Numbered from the stretch's first letter, positions 1 through 6,333 are shown. The stretch: 6,333 nucleotides of DNA from an uncultured Pirellula sp. (GCA_903892365.1 CAITIF010000733.1:1-6333); one strand, 5' to 3'. Numbers and translations: made by a program. The notes: generated by a model from the letters alone, not told the origin.

Positions 1-1103
1 CGCGTGATCGCTTGGCGGATCCACCATGTCGCGTAGGTAGAGAACTTGAATCCACGTCGATACTCGTACTTATCTACGGCTCGCATCAAGCCAGTGTTGC
101 CTTCTTGAATCAGATCCAAGAAGCTCATTCCACGGTTTCGATACTTCTTAGCAATCGAAACTACCAACCGCAAGTTGCCGCTGGACAGTTGACGCTTTAC
201 TGCTTCATACTCTTTAAAGCTGCTCTTGAAATCATCGACGCGAGTTCGCAGCGAACGGGGGCTTTCTTGAGTGGTCATAATCAAATGACGGAGTTCAGCC
301 ACACAGCGTTTCAGTTCTGTCGGCGAAATCCCGGTTTCTTGCAAGTGGCCAATTCGGCTTTGCAAATAGTCCATGCGTTGCGAGAACTGTTCCAGTTGTT
401 TCATCAAAGGAATCACGCGTCGCGATCGTAGCGAAAGTTCTTCGACCAAGATCAGCGACTTCAATCGCCGACGCTGGTAGCCTCTTCGCAGACTAGCTTT
501 TTCTGATTCTGAAACGCTTTTTCGGATGATCCCTTGGAAGTCACGGCGATTATCTTCCATCAGCGAATCCAAGGTCTTCAAGTTGTGTGGCATGCGGGCG
601 CCAACTTGTTCCTTCGTCAATCGTTCGGTGAGCGAAACCTTAATGGTACGATCGAAGGGAAGGATACCAGCGGCAACTTTGCGAAGGACTTCGACGGTCT
701 GTCGAAGGGCGAAGTCGTTTCCGAGCACTGCTCGTCGGAACTTGCGACGTGTGATTTCAATCTTCTTAGCCAGCGAGATTTCTTGATCGCGATTCAGCAA
801 CGGAATCTCGCACATTTGGCTCAGATAGAGCCGAATCGGATCGTTAGTTAGCTTGGGAGCATCGGAAGTGTTTGGGGTAGCGATACCGTCCCCATTGTAG
901 ACCTTCAAGCCATGGTTCAATTCGGCTTCGACTTCATCAACAATGTTGATGCCAGCTCGTTCCAGAACCACTAGGAGCTGATCCAGTTTTTCCGCCGTAT
1001 TGGCTTCATCTGGAAGATATTCATTGACCTGTTCGTAAGTCAAAAAGCCTTGTTTTCGGCCGATCGAAACCAATTGCTCAAGATCAATAGTTTGCATTTC
1101 CAC
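1..1103 (-). CDS. rpoD: RNA polymerase primary sigma factor RpoD (sigma-70), C-terminal part cut off by the window edge
   Basis: This is the housekeeping sigma factor, which gives RNA polymerase its recognition of -10/-35 promoters and melts the DNA. The visible 367 codons cover region 1.1 (about residues 8-60, with [17 protein letters not shown]), region 1.2 (88-117, [20 protein letters not shown]), a long non-conserved region (about 118-299, Arg-rich and helical), and regions 2.1-2.3 (about 300-367). Region 2 shows [32 protein letters not shown] and [16 protein letters not shown], the hallmark core-binding and promoter-melting segments. The frame breaks off in region 2.3/2.4, so regions 3 and 4 lie outside the window. 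I chose the GTG at 1103 because AGGAG (1116-1112) lies 8 nt upstream. The ATG two codons later (1097) would have a 14-nt spacing. The gene follows dnaG on the same strand, as in the macromolecular synthesis operon. Family identity is certain; the exact start is likely. Confidence 0.97.
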   Translation of the reverse strand, partial: MEMQTIDLEQLVSIGRKQGFLTYEQVNEYLPDEANTAEKLDQLLVVLERAGINIVDEVEAELNHGLKVYNGDGIATPNTSDAPKLTNDPIRLYLSQMCEIPLLNRDQEISLAKKIEITRRKFRRAVLGNDFALRQTVEVLRKVAAGILPFDRTIKVSLTERLTKEQVGARMPHNLKTLDSLMEDNRRDFQGIIRKSVSESEKASLRRGYQRRRLKSLILVEELSLRSRRVIPLMKQLEQFSQRMDYLQSRIGHLQETGISPTELKRCVAELRHLIMTTQESPRSLRTRVDDFKSSFKEYEAVKRQLSSGNLRLVVSIAKKYRNRGMSFLDLIQEGNTGLMRAVDKYEYRRGFKFSTYATWWIRQAIT

Positions 1104-1111
1104 GAGATCAA

Positions 1112-1116
1112 CTCCT
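1112..1116 (-). promoter_or_regulatory. Shine-Dalgarno of rpoD, deciding the GTG start
   Basis: On the minus strand AGGAG is followed after 8 nt by GTG (1103-1101) and after 14 nt by ATG (1097-1095). Both codons are in the rpoD frame. The 8-nt spacing is near optimal, so GTG is the preferred start. Confidence 0.7.
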
Positions 1117-1143
1117 TTTGACAGTGGTACTCTGGTTGTTGCT

Positions 1144-1166
1144 GATCGCTCATCCGGTGAGCAATC
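1144..1166 (-). promoter_or_regulatory. Inverted repeat / hairpin in the rpoD leader
   Basis: In the rpoD transcript, GATTGCTCA and TGAGCGATC flank a 5-nt CCGGA loop. All 9 positions can pair if one G-U wobble is allowed; in DNA one position is mismatched. The hairpin ends about 40 nt before the rpoD GTG. No U-run follows it, so it is not an intrinsic terminator. It could be an RNA structure that affects rpoD translation or stability, or a protein-binding dyad. The function is unknown. Confidence 0.4.
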
Positions 1167-1192
1167 GCCTGGGGTCAACAACTTGAATAAAT

Positions 1193-1198
1193 TTTATA
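1193..1198 (-). promoter_or_regulatory. rpoD: Possible -10 element of an rpoD-specific promoter
   Basis: TATAAA sits in an AT-rich patch on the minus strand (TATAAAATTTATTC), about 90 nt before the rpoD start. It matches 5 of 6 bases of the sigma-70 -10 consensus, but no good TTGACA-like element lies 16-18 nt upstream. A separate rpoD promoter inside the dnaG-rpoD unit is common in other bacteria. Here the support is only this hexamer. Confidence 0.2.
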
Positions 1199-1275
1199 GC
1201 CGAGCGGGGCTCGACGTTTTTCTAACGAGAAAGCTTGCGTTCCAAAGGTTCGCATCACTTTCCTCTAACAACCTG

Positions 1276-1344
1276 CATTCTCCTTGCGGAGGAGCCTACG
1301 TTCTCCTTGCGAAGAATTTTTCATTCTCCTTGCGGAGGAAAAAG
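1276..1344. repeat. Three tandem 23-bp repeats spanning the end of dnaG and the dnaG-rpoD gap
   Basis: Units start at 1276, 1299 and 1322, exactly 23 bp apart. The first 18 bp of units 1 and 3 are identical (CATTCTCCTTGCGGAGGA). Unit 2 differs from them at three positions, and the last 5 bp vary. Unit 3 overlaps the 3' end of dnaG and encodes its last residues PPQGE plus the TGA. In the minus-strand transcript each unit reads 5' arm, GCAA, GGAGAA and can form a short hairpin with a GCAA (GNRA-type) tetraloop. Unit 2 forms 6 bp including one wobble. Units 1 and 3 form 4 bp, then a mismatch, then one more pair. There is no T-run, so these are not typical terminators. Confidence 0.85.
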
Positions 1345-3285
1345 ACCATGTCGGGCACGGGCCTGTTGAACAATATCGAAAAGCACACTCATCTCGTCTG
1401 CTTCTCCGAATTGTTTTTTCTCAAGCGATTGAATTTGCTGGCGACGATGTGATTTGTCGTCATGACCACTCAATCGTTCACACAGTGAATGCAATCGCTC
1501 GACGGGTGTCATGCTGGAAAGCTTTGCCTTTTCCGCGGAGTGCTCTTCGATACTGACGAGAACACTTTTGAGACCGGGGTCTTCAATCGCAGACATGACA
1601 CTGGCAAAGTCTAACGCATGCGCCTCAAGTTCCAAGTCCAAAAAAACCTGAAATAAAGACTTTGCTGTAATCGTGGTTAGATTGCTAACCGGGAATCTTT
1701 CGATTGCTACTGGGGCAAGATCCGGATGAATCGCCATGATTTCGAATAGCTCGCATTCCGTTGCTGTCATTTCGGAATAGCGAACCACTCGGGGCTCGGG
1801 CGCAACGTGTTGCTCCGAAGGATTATGGCTTCCGAGCGCGTTGGGTCGCGAATCCCTCGAGCCAAGCGTTGGGCCTTGAATGCTGTTTTGAGAGCTGGAT
1901 GTTTGTTGACTTCGAAACGCTTGACGCTGAGTCTCTCGCTCTGCTGATTGCTTACGCATGGAATCCAGACGCAAGCGAACTTCCGATTGATCGATCCCGA
2001 ACTGCCGCCCCAGCCGCGATATCAACTGATCTTGACGCAGCCGCATCGCTTCGTTGGAAAGGAGAGAGCTGTGCGACACCCGAGACATGGTTTGCAGCAC
2101 ATCCTCCAGCGCGATGTTGGCTCGATGCGTATCCAACAGGGGATCGAAGCCTTTGCAGACGACGCGAAGCTTATGTTCCAGCGCGTCGACCGAGCCTGCG
2201 ATTCGTTCTTGGAGTTCTTGACCGCTATGCTTTTGTAGGAAGTCGCAAGGGTCCAAACCATCCGGTAGCGTTAGGATACGCAGATCCATTTGGGCCGTCA
2301 CAAACAGCTCCAGGATTTCGCTGGTGCGGCGCTGGCCGGCCTCGTCCCCGTCCAGCAGCAGAACCACCGAATCGCAGTATCGTTTCAACAGCCGAATCTG
2401 GCTTTCACCCAGGGCCGTGCCGCAACAGGCAACGGCATTCGTGATGCCGTGCTGGACAGCCATAATGACGTCGGTGTAGCCTTCCATGACGACCGCTTGG
2501 CGTGATTTGACGATGGAATCGCGAGCCAAATCCAGGCCGTAGAGCTGATGACTTTTGTGATAAAGTCGCGTTTCGTTGCAATTGATGTACTTGGCGGATT
2601 CCGACGTTGCCCCGGGAAGGATGCGTCCCCCCACGGCGATCGGTCGAGCCTGAACGTCGTGGATCGGGAAAATCGCTCGACCTCGGAACCGATCGTATCG
2701 AGACCCGCGTTCGCTTCGTGCCGCTAATCCAATCGACTCTAACACATCGGCTTTCCACGACTGGGTCGCTCCGCGATCGATGAGCCACGACCAAGATTCC
2801 GGAGCGAATCCCAATCGAAACTTTTCGATGCTGGAATCGGTAATACCACGATCAGCGAGATATTTTCTGGCAGGCTTTCCTTCGTTGGTTTTGACGAGGC
2901 ATTCGTGATATTGGCCAACAGCCCATTTCATCGCTTCAAAAAGGGCTCGCTTGTCGTCGTTGCCGCCACGGCCCGCTCGGTTTTTGGGTTCTTCCAGAGT
3001 GATCCCAGCACGGTCGGCAAGCATCCGAAGGGCTTCAGGAAACGAAACCGATTCCTTTTTCATCACAAAGCTGAATACGTCACCCCCGATATCGCACACC
3101 CAGCATTTCCAAATCTGTCGGTCTGGATTGATCTGAAGACTAGGCCGTCGATCGTCGTGGAATGGACAAACGCAAACAAAGTTTCGGCCTTGGCGTCGCA
3201 GCTCGGTATAGCCGCTCATCAAATCGACAATGCTGGTCGCTAAGCGAACCCTATCCTTGACTTCATTGTCAATCGCGAAGGACAC
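1321..3285 (-). CDS. dnaG: DNA primase DnaG
   Basis: This is the replicative primase, which makes the RNA primers at the replication fork and is recruited by the DnaB helicase. The 654-aa protein has all three parts. The N-terminal CHC2 zinc-binding domain has ligands C40, H43, C61 and C64 (CPFHDDRRPS, then CWVC). The polymerase core includes RFRGRAIFPI (about 199-208) and GGR (219-221). The Toprim fold carries E268 (EGYTD), DGDEAG (312-317) and DPCDFL (345-350), the metal-binding acidic residues. A polar Ser/Gln-rich linker (about 445-500) leads to a poorly conserved C-terminal domain, presumably helicase-binding. It is somewhat longer than the 581-aa E. coli enzyme. The start is GTG at 3285; an in-frame TAG at 3303-3301 limits extension and no ATG lies between. 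The stop falls inside a tandem-repeat unit. It lies upstream of rpoD on the same strand, so co-transcription is likely. Confidence 0.98.
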   Translation of the reverse strand: MSFAIDNEVKDRVRLATSIVDLMSGYTELRRQGRNFVCVCPFHDDRRPSLQINPDRQIWKCWVCDIGGDVFSFVMKKESVSFPEALRMLADRAGITLEEPKNRAGRGGNDDKRALFEAMKWAVGQYHECLVKTNEGKPARKYLADRGITDSSIEKFRLGFAPESWSWLIDRGATQSWKADVLESIGLAARSERGSRYDRFRGRAIFPIHDVQARPIAVGGRILPGATSESAKYINCNETRLYHKSHQLYGLDLARDSIVKSRQAVVMEGYTDVIMAVQHGITNAVACCGTALGESQIRLLKRYCDSVVLLLDGDEAGQRRTSEILELFVTAQMDLRILTLPDGLDPCDFLQKHSGQELQERIAGSVDALEHKLRVVCKGFDPLLDTHRANIALEDVLQTMSRVSHSSLLSNEAMRLRQDQLISRLGRQFGIDQSEVRLRLDSMRKQSAERETQRQAFRSQQTSSSQNSIQGPTLGSRDSRPNALGSHNPSEQHVAPEPRVVRYSEMTATECELFEIMAIHPDLAPVAIERFPVSNLTTITAKSLFQVFLDLELEAHALDFASVMSAIEDPGLKSVLVSIEEHSAEKAKLSSMTPVERLHSLCERLSGHDDKSHRRQQIQSLEKKQFGEADEMSVLFDIVQQARARHGLFPPQGE

Positions 3286-3297
3286 GGTTATCTCATT

Positions 3298-3302
3298 CTC
3301 CT
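3298..3302 (-). promoter_or_regulatory. dnaG: Probable ribosome binding site of dnaG
   Basis: AGGAG on the minus strand is followed by a 12-nt spacer to the GTG at 3285, which is a little long. Between them lies an out-of-frame two-codon frame ATG-AGA-TAA (3296-3288), whose stop ends 2 nt before the GTG. No better Shine-Dalgarno is visible for the GTG. Confidence 0.45.
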
Positions 3303-3318
3303 AATGGGTCTGCGATTG

Positions 3319-3328
3319 CCTGGCCAGG
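3319..3328. repeat. Perfect 10-bp palindrome in the dnaG leader
   Basis: CCTGGCCAGG is self-complementary without a loop. It lies about 34 bp upstream of the dnaG GTG, between the start and the candidate promoter. It could be a protein-binding site. A palindrome this short can also arise by chance. Confidence 0.25.
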
Positions 3329-3421
3329 ATAATTTTCCGGGACAGTGAAATTCGCGGCACTTGCGAGCAAATTCGGGAAGGGAACGCAAGAGCAGTTAAG
3401 CCGTCCATGACTCGGGGAAAC

Positions 3422-3451
3422 AGTATGGGCGGTTTCGGAAGACTGCGTCAA
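3422..3451 (-). promoter_or_regulatory. dnaG: Candidate sigma-70 promoter of dnaG(-rpoD)
   Basis: On the minus strand TTGACG (3451-3446, 5 of 6 to the -35 consensus) is separated by 18 bp from CATACT (3427-3422, 4 of 6 to the -10 consensus). Transcription would start about 130 nt before the dnaG GTG. It is the best sigma-70-like pair I found in the divergent region. It is a pattern match only. Confidence 0.35.
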
Positions 3452-3487
3452 CATCAGTTTTACTGAATACAAAGCTTTCCCCTCCTC

Positions 3488-3500
3488 ATTTCCGGGAAAT
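3488..3500. promoter_or_regulatory. Perfect 13-bp dyad in the divergent promoter region
   Basis: ATTTCCGGGAAAT is a perfect inverted repeat around a central G (6-bp arms). It lies upstream of the candidate dnaG promoter and about 80 bp before the aminotransferase start, so a bound regulator could affect both directions. Its core TTTCCGGGA occurs again at 3334-3342 in the dnaG leader. Whether it is an operator is an inference. Confidence 0.35.
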
Positions 3501-3581
3501 CATAGTACCCTTTTGAATCGTCAGGACTAGCCTTTCATTTTCTTTTTTACCCATTTTAACTCTCACCCCCCTTCAACGGTC

Positions 3582-4778
3582 ATGTTTGAGCATTTGCCAG
3601 TTGCGCCTCCGGACTCTATTCTTGGTCTCAGCGAAGCTTTTTCGAAAGATTCTCGGGCCAACAAAATCAATTTGACGGTAGGAGTGTACAAGGACGAGCA
3701 GGGCCGAACTCCTATTCTGGACACCGTCAAAAAGGCCGAAGCGAGCTTGCTCAAGAATGAAACGAGCAAGGGCTACATGCCGATCGAAGGACACCCGGAA
3801 TATCTGAAGGCGGTAACCGAGCTGATTTACGGTGGCAGTGGAATCGATCTTGGACGAGTCGCCATCGCTCAAACACCAGGCGGAACAGGTGCCTTGCGCG
3901 TCGGAGCGGACACGGTCATTCGTCATTTCCCTGGCACTCGTATTTGGCTCAGCAATCCAACTTGGGCCAATCATGGTTCGATCTTTCAAGCCGCCGGCAT
4001 GGAAACCCCTGTTTACCCCTACTTAACTGCCGACAAAACCTCGCTGGACTTCTCTGCGATGGTTACGGAACTGAAAACCAACGGTCGCCGGGGCGACTTA
4101 GTCTGTTTGCATGCTTGCTGCCATAACCCAACAGGGATCGACCCGACCTTGGAACAGTGGCGAGAAATCAGTGACCTACTGGCTGAAAAGCAGATGATGC
4201 CGTTCGTCGACTTTGCTTATCAAGGGTTCGGAGATGGCTTGGAGGCGGACGCGAAACCGTTGCATTTGATTTTGGAAAAGAACCCTGAAGCGATTGTCTG
4301 CAATTCCTTTTCGAAGAACTTCGGTTTGTATTCGGAACGCGTCGGATCGGTTTCGATTGTCAGCCAAGAGGCGAAGAACACCGAAGCAGTTTTGAGTCAG
4401 ATCCGCCAGGCGGTGCGATGCAATTACAGCAACCCTCCTAGACATGGTGCCGCAACGGTGGCGGCTGTGCTGACTTCGCCCGACCTGAAATCGGAATGGG
4501 TTGCAGAAGTGAACAGCATGCGTGATCGTATTTCCAAGATGAGATCCATGTTCATCGACGGCATGAAGCAAGCCACAAACGTGCGCGATTTTAGTTTCCT
4601 GAGCCGTCAGAAGGGAATGTTCTCCTACAGCGGACTCAATGCCATGCAGGCGGACTGGCTGAAGAATGAGCGCGGGATTTACATCGTCGGTACCGGGCGT
4701 ATCAATGTGGCGGGAATGGCGTCATCCACGATGCCAACTTTATGCGCTGCTATCGCCGACTGCTTAAAAGCAACATAA
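3582..4778 (+). CDS. Class I aspartate/aromatic amino acid aminotransferase (AspC/TyrB family)
   Basis: This is a cytoplasmic pyridoxal-phosphate enzyme that moves an amino group between aspartate or aromatic amino acids and 2-oxoglutarate. The 398-aa length equals the family norm, and the key residues are present. K245 in NSFSKNFGLYSERVG would form the Schiff base with PLP, with R253 as phosphate ligand. W128 (NPTWANH), N182 (HNPTG), D210 and Y213 (VDFAYQGF) contact the cofactor. The NYSNPP segment with R279 before it is typical of the AspC/TyrB branch. R373 (TGRINVAGM) would bind the substrate alpha-carboxylate. The ATG at 3582 gives the expected N-terminus (MFEHLPVAPPDSILGLSEAF, as in AspC). 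There is no Shine-Dalgarno; the leader is pyrimidine-rich. The gene is divergent from dnaG. The sequence does not settle whether aspartate or aromatic substrates are preferred, so no symbol is given. Confidence 0.96.
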   Translation: MFEHLPVAPPDSILGLSEAFSKDSRANKINLTVGVYKDEQGRTPILDTVKKAEASLLKNETSKGYMPIEGHPEYLKAVTELIYGGSGIDLGRVAIAQTPGGTGALRVGADTVIRHFPGTRIWLSNPTWANHGSIFQAAGMETPVYPYLTADKTSLDFSAMVTELKTNGRRGDLVCLHACCHNPTGIDPTLEQWREISDLLAEKQMMPFVDFAYQGFGDGLEADAKPLHLILEKNPEAIVCNSFSKNFGLYSERVGSVSIVSQEAKNTEAVLSQIRQAVRCNYSNPPRHGAATVAAVLTSPDLKSEWVAEVNSMRDRISKMRSMFIDGMKQATNVRDFSFLSRQKGMFSYSGLNAMQADWLKNERGIYIVGTGRINVAGMASSTMPTLCAAIADCLKAT

Positions 4779-4812
4779 AGCCAAAAGCAGAAACGCCTGA
4801 ATTTGTTGAAAA

Positions 4813-4835
4813 TTTCCCTTTTCTAGACGGGGAAA
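4813..4835 (+). terminator. Weak hairpin between the aminotransferase and jetA
   Basis: TTTCCC (4813-4818) can pair with GGGAAA (4830-4835) around an 11-nt loop, 35 bp after the aminotransferase stop. The stem is only 6 bp and no T-run follows (GTGATATTCC instead). It is at best a poor intrinsic terminator, and read-through into jetA is possible. Confidence 0.15.
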
Positions 4836-4871
4836 GTGATATTCCTGGTGGTTTTGAATTACCGTTAATTC

Positions 4872-6333
4872 ATGATCACCAGCCGTTTCGTTTCGTCCTT
4901 GCGGCGCGATAGCGTCCGCACATTCTTTGATGCATCCCCCACCGCGCGATTGCTCCGGTCGGATAATGCGCCGCTGGTCCTTGATTTTCTTCACCGCGTT
5001 TTCAAATCGGGTGAACTGATCTCGATCGGACAAACGGACCTTCGCATACGGCTCTCCAGCTACCAAGAGGAAATACACGCCACCGAACCATCGCTGATTC
5101 CAGGACCTCCCGAAAGGTATCTTACCCACTGGGTTGATTCAGGTTGGCTTCAACGCTTTTTGGAGGCCGCATCGGTAGAACCTCAGTTTCAACTGACTCG
5201 CTACGCCGAAGAGGCGATTCAGTTCGTCGATTCAGCGGTAGCGCGAGGGTCGAATCTGGTTGGTACCGAAAGTCGATTGAGATTAGTCATCGATACGCTC
5301 GAAGATATCGTGCGCGGTGCGTCAGCAGATCCTGATCGACGTCTCGATTATCTTAAATCGCAGCGATCTGCTATCGATGAGGAAATACGTGCGATTGAAT
5401 CAGGAAAATCCGTCCAGATTTATCGGCCCGCACAGATTCGCGAACGATTTCAAAACGCGGTAGACTTGCTTCGCGCCTTGCAATCCGACTTCCGAGCCGT
5501 TGAAGAAAGGTTTCAAAAGATTGCTCGCGAAGTGCAACAACATCAGTCCTCCAGCGCTGATTCTCGAGGGCAGATTCTTGGACATGCACTGGATTCGGAA
5601 GATCTGCTCAAGCAACAAGACGAAGGGATCAGCTTCTTCGCATTTGTTGCTTTTTTGTTTTCACCGACGCAACAGGCGGCTCTGCGAAAAAACATCGAGG
5701 AGATTCAGCATCTTGCCGCTTTAGCGGATCAGCACGAATCACTCGCTCGCGTTCGCAGGATGGTGCCCTCGTTGCTGGCCGAAGCGGATAAGGTAATGCG
5801 TACCACCGCAAGGCTTTCTGCCACGTTGCGCCGCCTTCTCGATGCAAAAGCGTCCGCTCATCGAATTCGTTTAGCCAATGTGCTGCGGGACATTCGGAAG
5901 CAAGCGATGCTATTGCGAGGTGGTGATGCATGCAAGTCGATTCAGCTGTCGGTGGATACGGAAGCTGATCTGCATTCCCCCATGGCAAGAACGTTTTGGG
6001 TTGCATCCCAGGAATTTGAAGCACACCAGCTTTCTGAACAAGTGATTGATCCGAAGCATGCAAGAGCAATGGCCTCTGCATTCGCCCGATTACAGCGGCT
6101 CGATTTACGAAAGCTGCGCGGACAAATTCGCGAACTCACGCAAGATGGTGCGGAAACTTCATTGGTTGAATTGCTTCAGACGTGGCCGCTCCAAGGCGGA
6201 GTGATTGACCTGCTGGGATATCTTCAAATCGCCCACGATGACTCGCATTCGATCGATACCACTCGAATCGACCAGATCACGATCAACCAGCCGCGAGGCA
6301 GAGACCGAGCGTTAATGGTGTCAATTCCACACA
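4872..6333 (+). CDS. jetA: DUF3375 protein, Wadjet/Mks-type kleisin subunit JetA (MukF-like), 3' end cut off by the window
   Basis: The frame is open from ATG 4872 to the window edge (487 codons plus one base, no stop). TAA at 4866-4868 fixes the ATG as the only standard start. I recognise DUF3375 by recalled family patterns: TARLLRSDNAPLVLDFLHRVFK (residues 24-45), YLTHWVDSGWLQRF (83-96), LVGTESRL (129-136, the most diagnostic), RERFQNAVDLLRALQSDFR (190-208), DEGISFFAFVAFLFSP (250-265) and PLQGGVIDLLGYLQIA (439-454). Known DUF3375 proteins are about 480-500 aa, so only a few residues are probably missing. In Wadjet, JetA is the kleisin that, with JetB and the SMC-like ATPase JetC, extrudes DNA loops, while the Toprim nuclease JetD cleaves small circular DNA. 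It is cytoplasmic and largely helical, with no signal peptide. No Shine-Dalgarno is visible. It lies 93 bp after the aminotransferase on the same strand. The partners are not in the window, so a complete system is inferred. Confidence 0.88.
   Translation, partial: MITSRFVSSLRRDSVRTFFDASPTARLLRSDNAPLVLDFLHRVFKSGELISIGQTDLRIRLSSYQEEIHATEPSLIPGPPERYLTHWVDSGWLQRFLEAASVEPQFQLTRYAEEAIQFVDSAVARGSNLVGTESRLRLVIDTLEDIVRGASADPDRRLDYLKSQRSAIDEEIRAIESGKSVQIYRPAQIRERFQNAVDLLRALQSDFRAVEERFQKIAREVQQHQSSSADSRGQILGHALDSEDLLKQQDEGISFFAFVAFLFSPTQQAALRKNIEEIQHLAALADQHESLARVRRMVPSLLAEADKVMRTTARLSATLRRLLDAKASAHRIRLANVLRDIRKQAMLLRGGDACKSIQLSVDTEADLHSPMARTFWVASQEFEAHQLSEQVIDPKHARAMASAFARLQRLDLRKLRGQIRELTQDGAETSLVELLQTWPLQGGVIDLLGYLQIAHDDSHSIDTTRIDQITINQPRGRDRALMVSIPH

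Noticed and set aside
12..851. Plus-strand open frames of 86-139 codons across the rpoD region
   Set aside because: They are antisense shadows of rpoD, whose minus-strand frame is continuous and carries clear sigma-70 regions.
1201..1221. Plus-strand hairpin CGAGC-GGG-GCTCG followed by ACG and five T, resembling an intrinsic terminator
   Set aside because: No plus-strand gene lies to its left; the DNA there is rpoD on the minus strand. In the minus-strand direction no U-run follows the stem. The stem is only 5 bp, so I did not call it a terminator.
1276..1344. The 23-bp repeats as a CRISPR array
   Set aside because: The units are directly abutting with only 5 variable bases and no spacers of 30 bp or so, and no cas gene is present. 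They are simple tandem repeats.
1761..2444. A 227-codon plus-strand frame opposite dnaG
   Set aside because: It is antisense to the well-conserved DnaG. Its product is Ala/Arg/Pro-rich without any recognisable domain, as expected for a shadow frame.
4806..4843. TTGAAA (4806-4811) and GATATT (4838-4843) as a promoter for jetA
   Set aside because: The spacing is 26 bp, far from the 16-18 bp needed. No better pair was found in the 93-bp gap.
4764..5129. A 121-codon minus-strand frame covering the aminotransferase-jetA gap
   Set aside because: It overlaps the start of the DUF3375 gene on the opposite strand, has no ribosome site or recognisable motif, and its tail runs into the aminotransferase end.
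5629..6081. A 150-codon minus-strand frame (and smaller ones) opposite the right-hand gene
   Set aside because: They lie antisense to the uninterrupted DUF3375 frame and show no family features.

Overview
The window looks like a stretch of planctomycete chromosome, probably from the Pirellulaceae. This rests on three things: the character of the encoded RpoD and DnaG, the moderate GC content, and weak or absent Shine-Dalgarno sequences at several starts. The taxonomic call is an inference from protein sequence alone.

Layout. On the minus strand, reading leftward, dnaG (3285 to 1321) is followed after a 217-bp gap by the N-terminal two thirds of rpoD (1103 down to the left window edge). This is the classical dnaG-rpoD core of the macromolecular synthesis operon, without rpsU in the visible part. 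Divergently, on the plus strand, lies a complete class I aspartate/aromatic aminotransferase (3582-4778). Then, 93 bp downstream on the same strand, an open reading frame starts at 4872 and runs without a stop to the right edge (487 codons). It is recognisable as a DUF3375 protein, the JetA (MukF-like kleisin) subunit of a Wadjet/MksBEFG-type SMC anti-plasmid defence system. The remaining subunits (JetB, JetC, JetD) are expected just beyond the right edge.

Non-coding parts. The dnaG-rpoD gap holds three exact-period 23-bp tandem repeats that begin inside the dnaG stop region. Each can form a small hairpin with a GCAA tetraloop in the transcript. A 9-bp dyad lies in the rpoD leader. A clean AGGAG ribosome binding site argues for a GTG start of rpoD. 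The 296-bp divergent region between dnaG and the aminotransferase holds a plausible dnaG promoter, two perfect palindromes and a pyrimidine-rich leader with no Shine-Dalgarno in front of the aminotransferase.

How it fits together. Primer synthesis (DnaG) and the housekeeping sigma factor (RpoD) are probably co-transcribed. The aminotransferase is a separate metabolic gene. The jetA gene marks where a mobile-type defence module abuts core housekeeping genes. It is the most interesting item in the window, although Wadjet itself is a described system.
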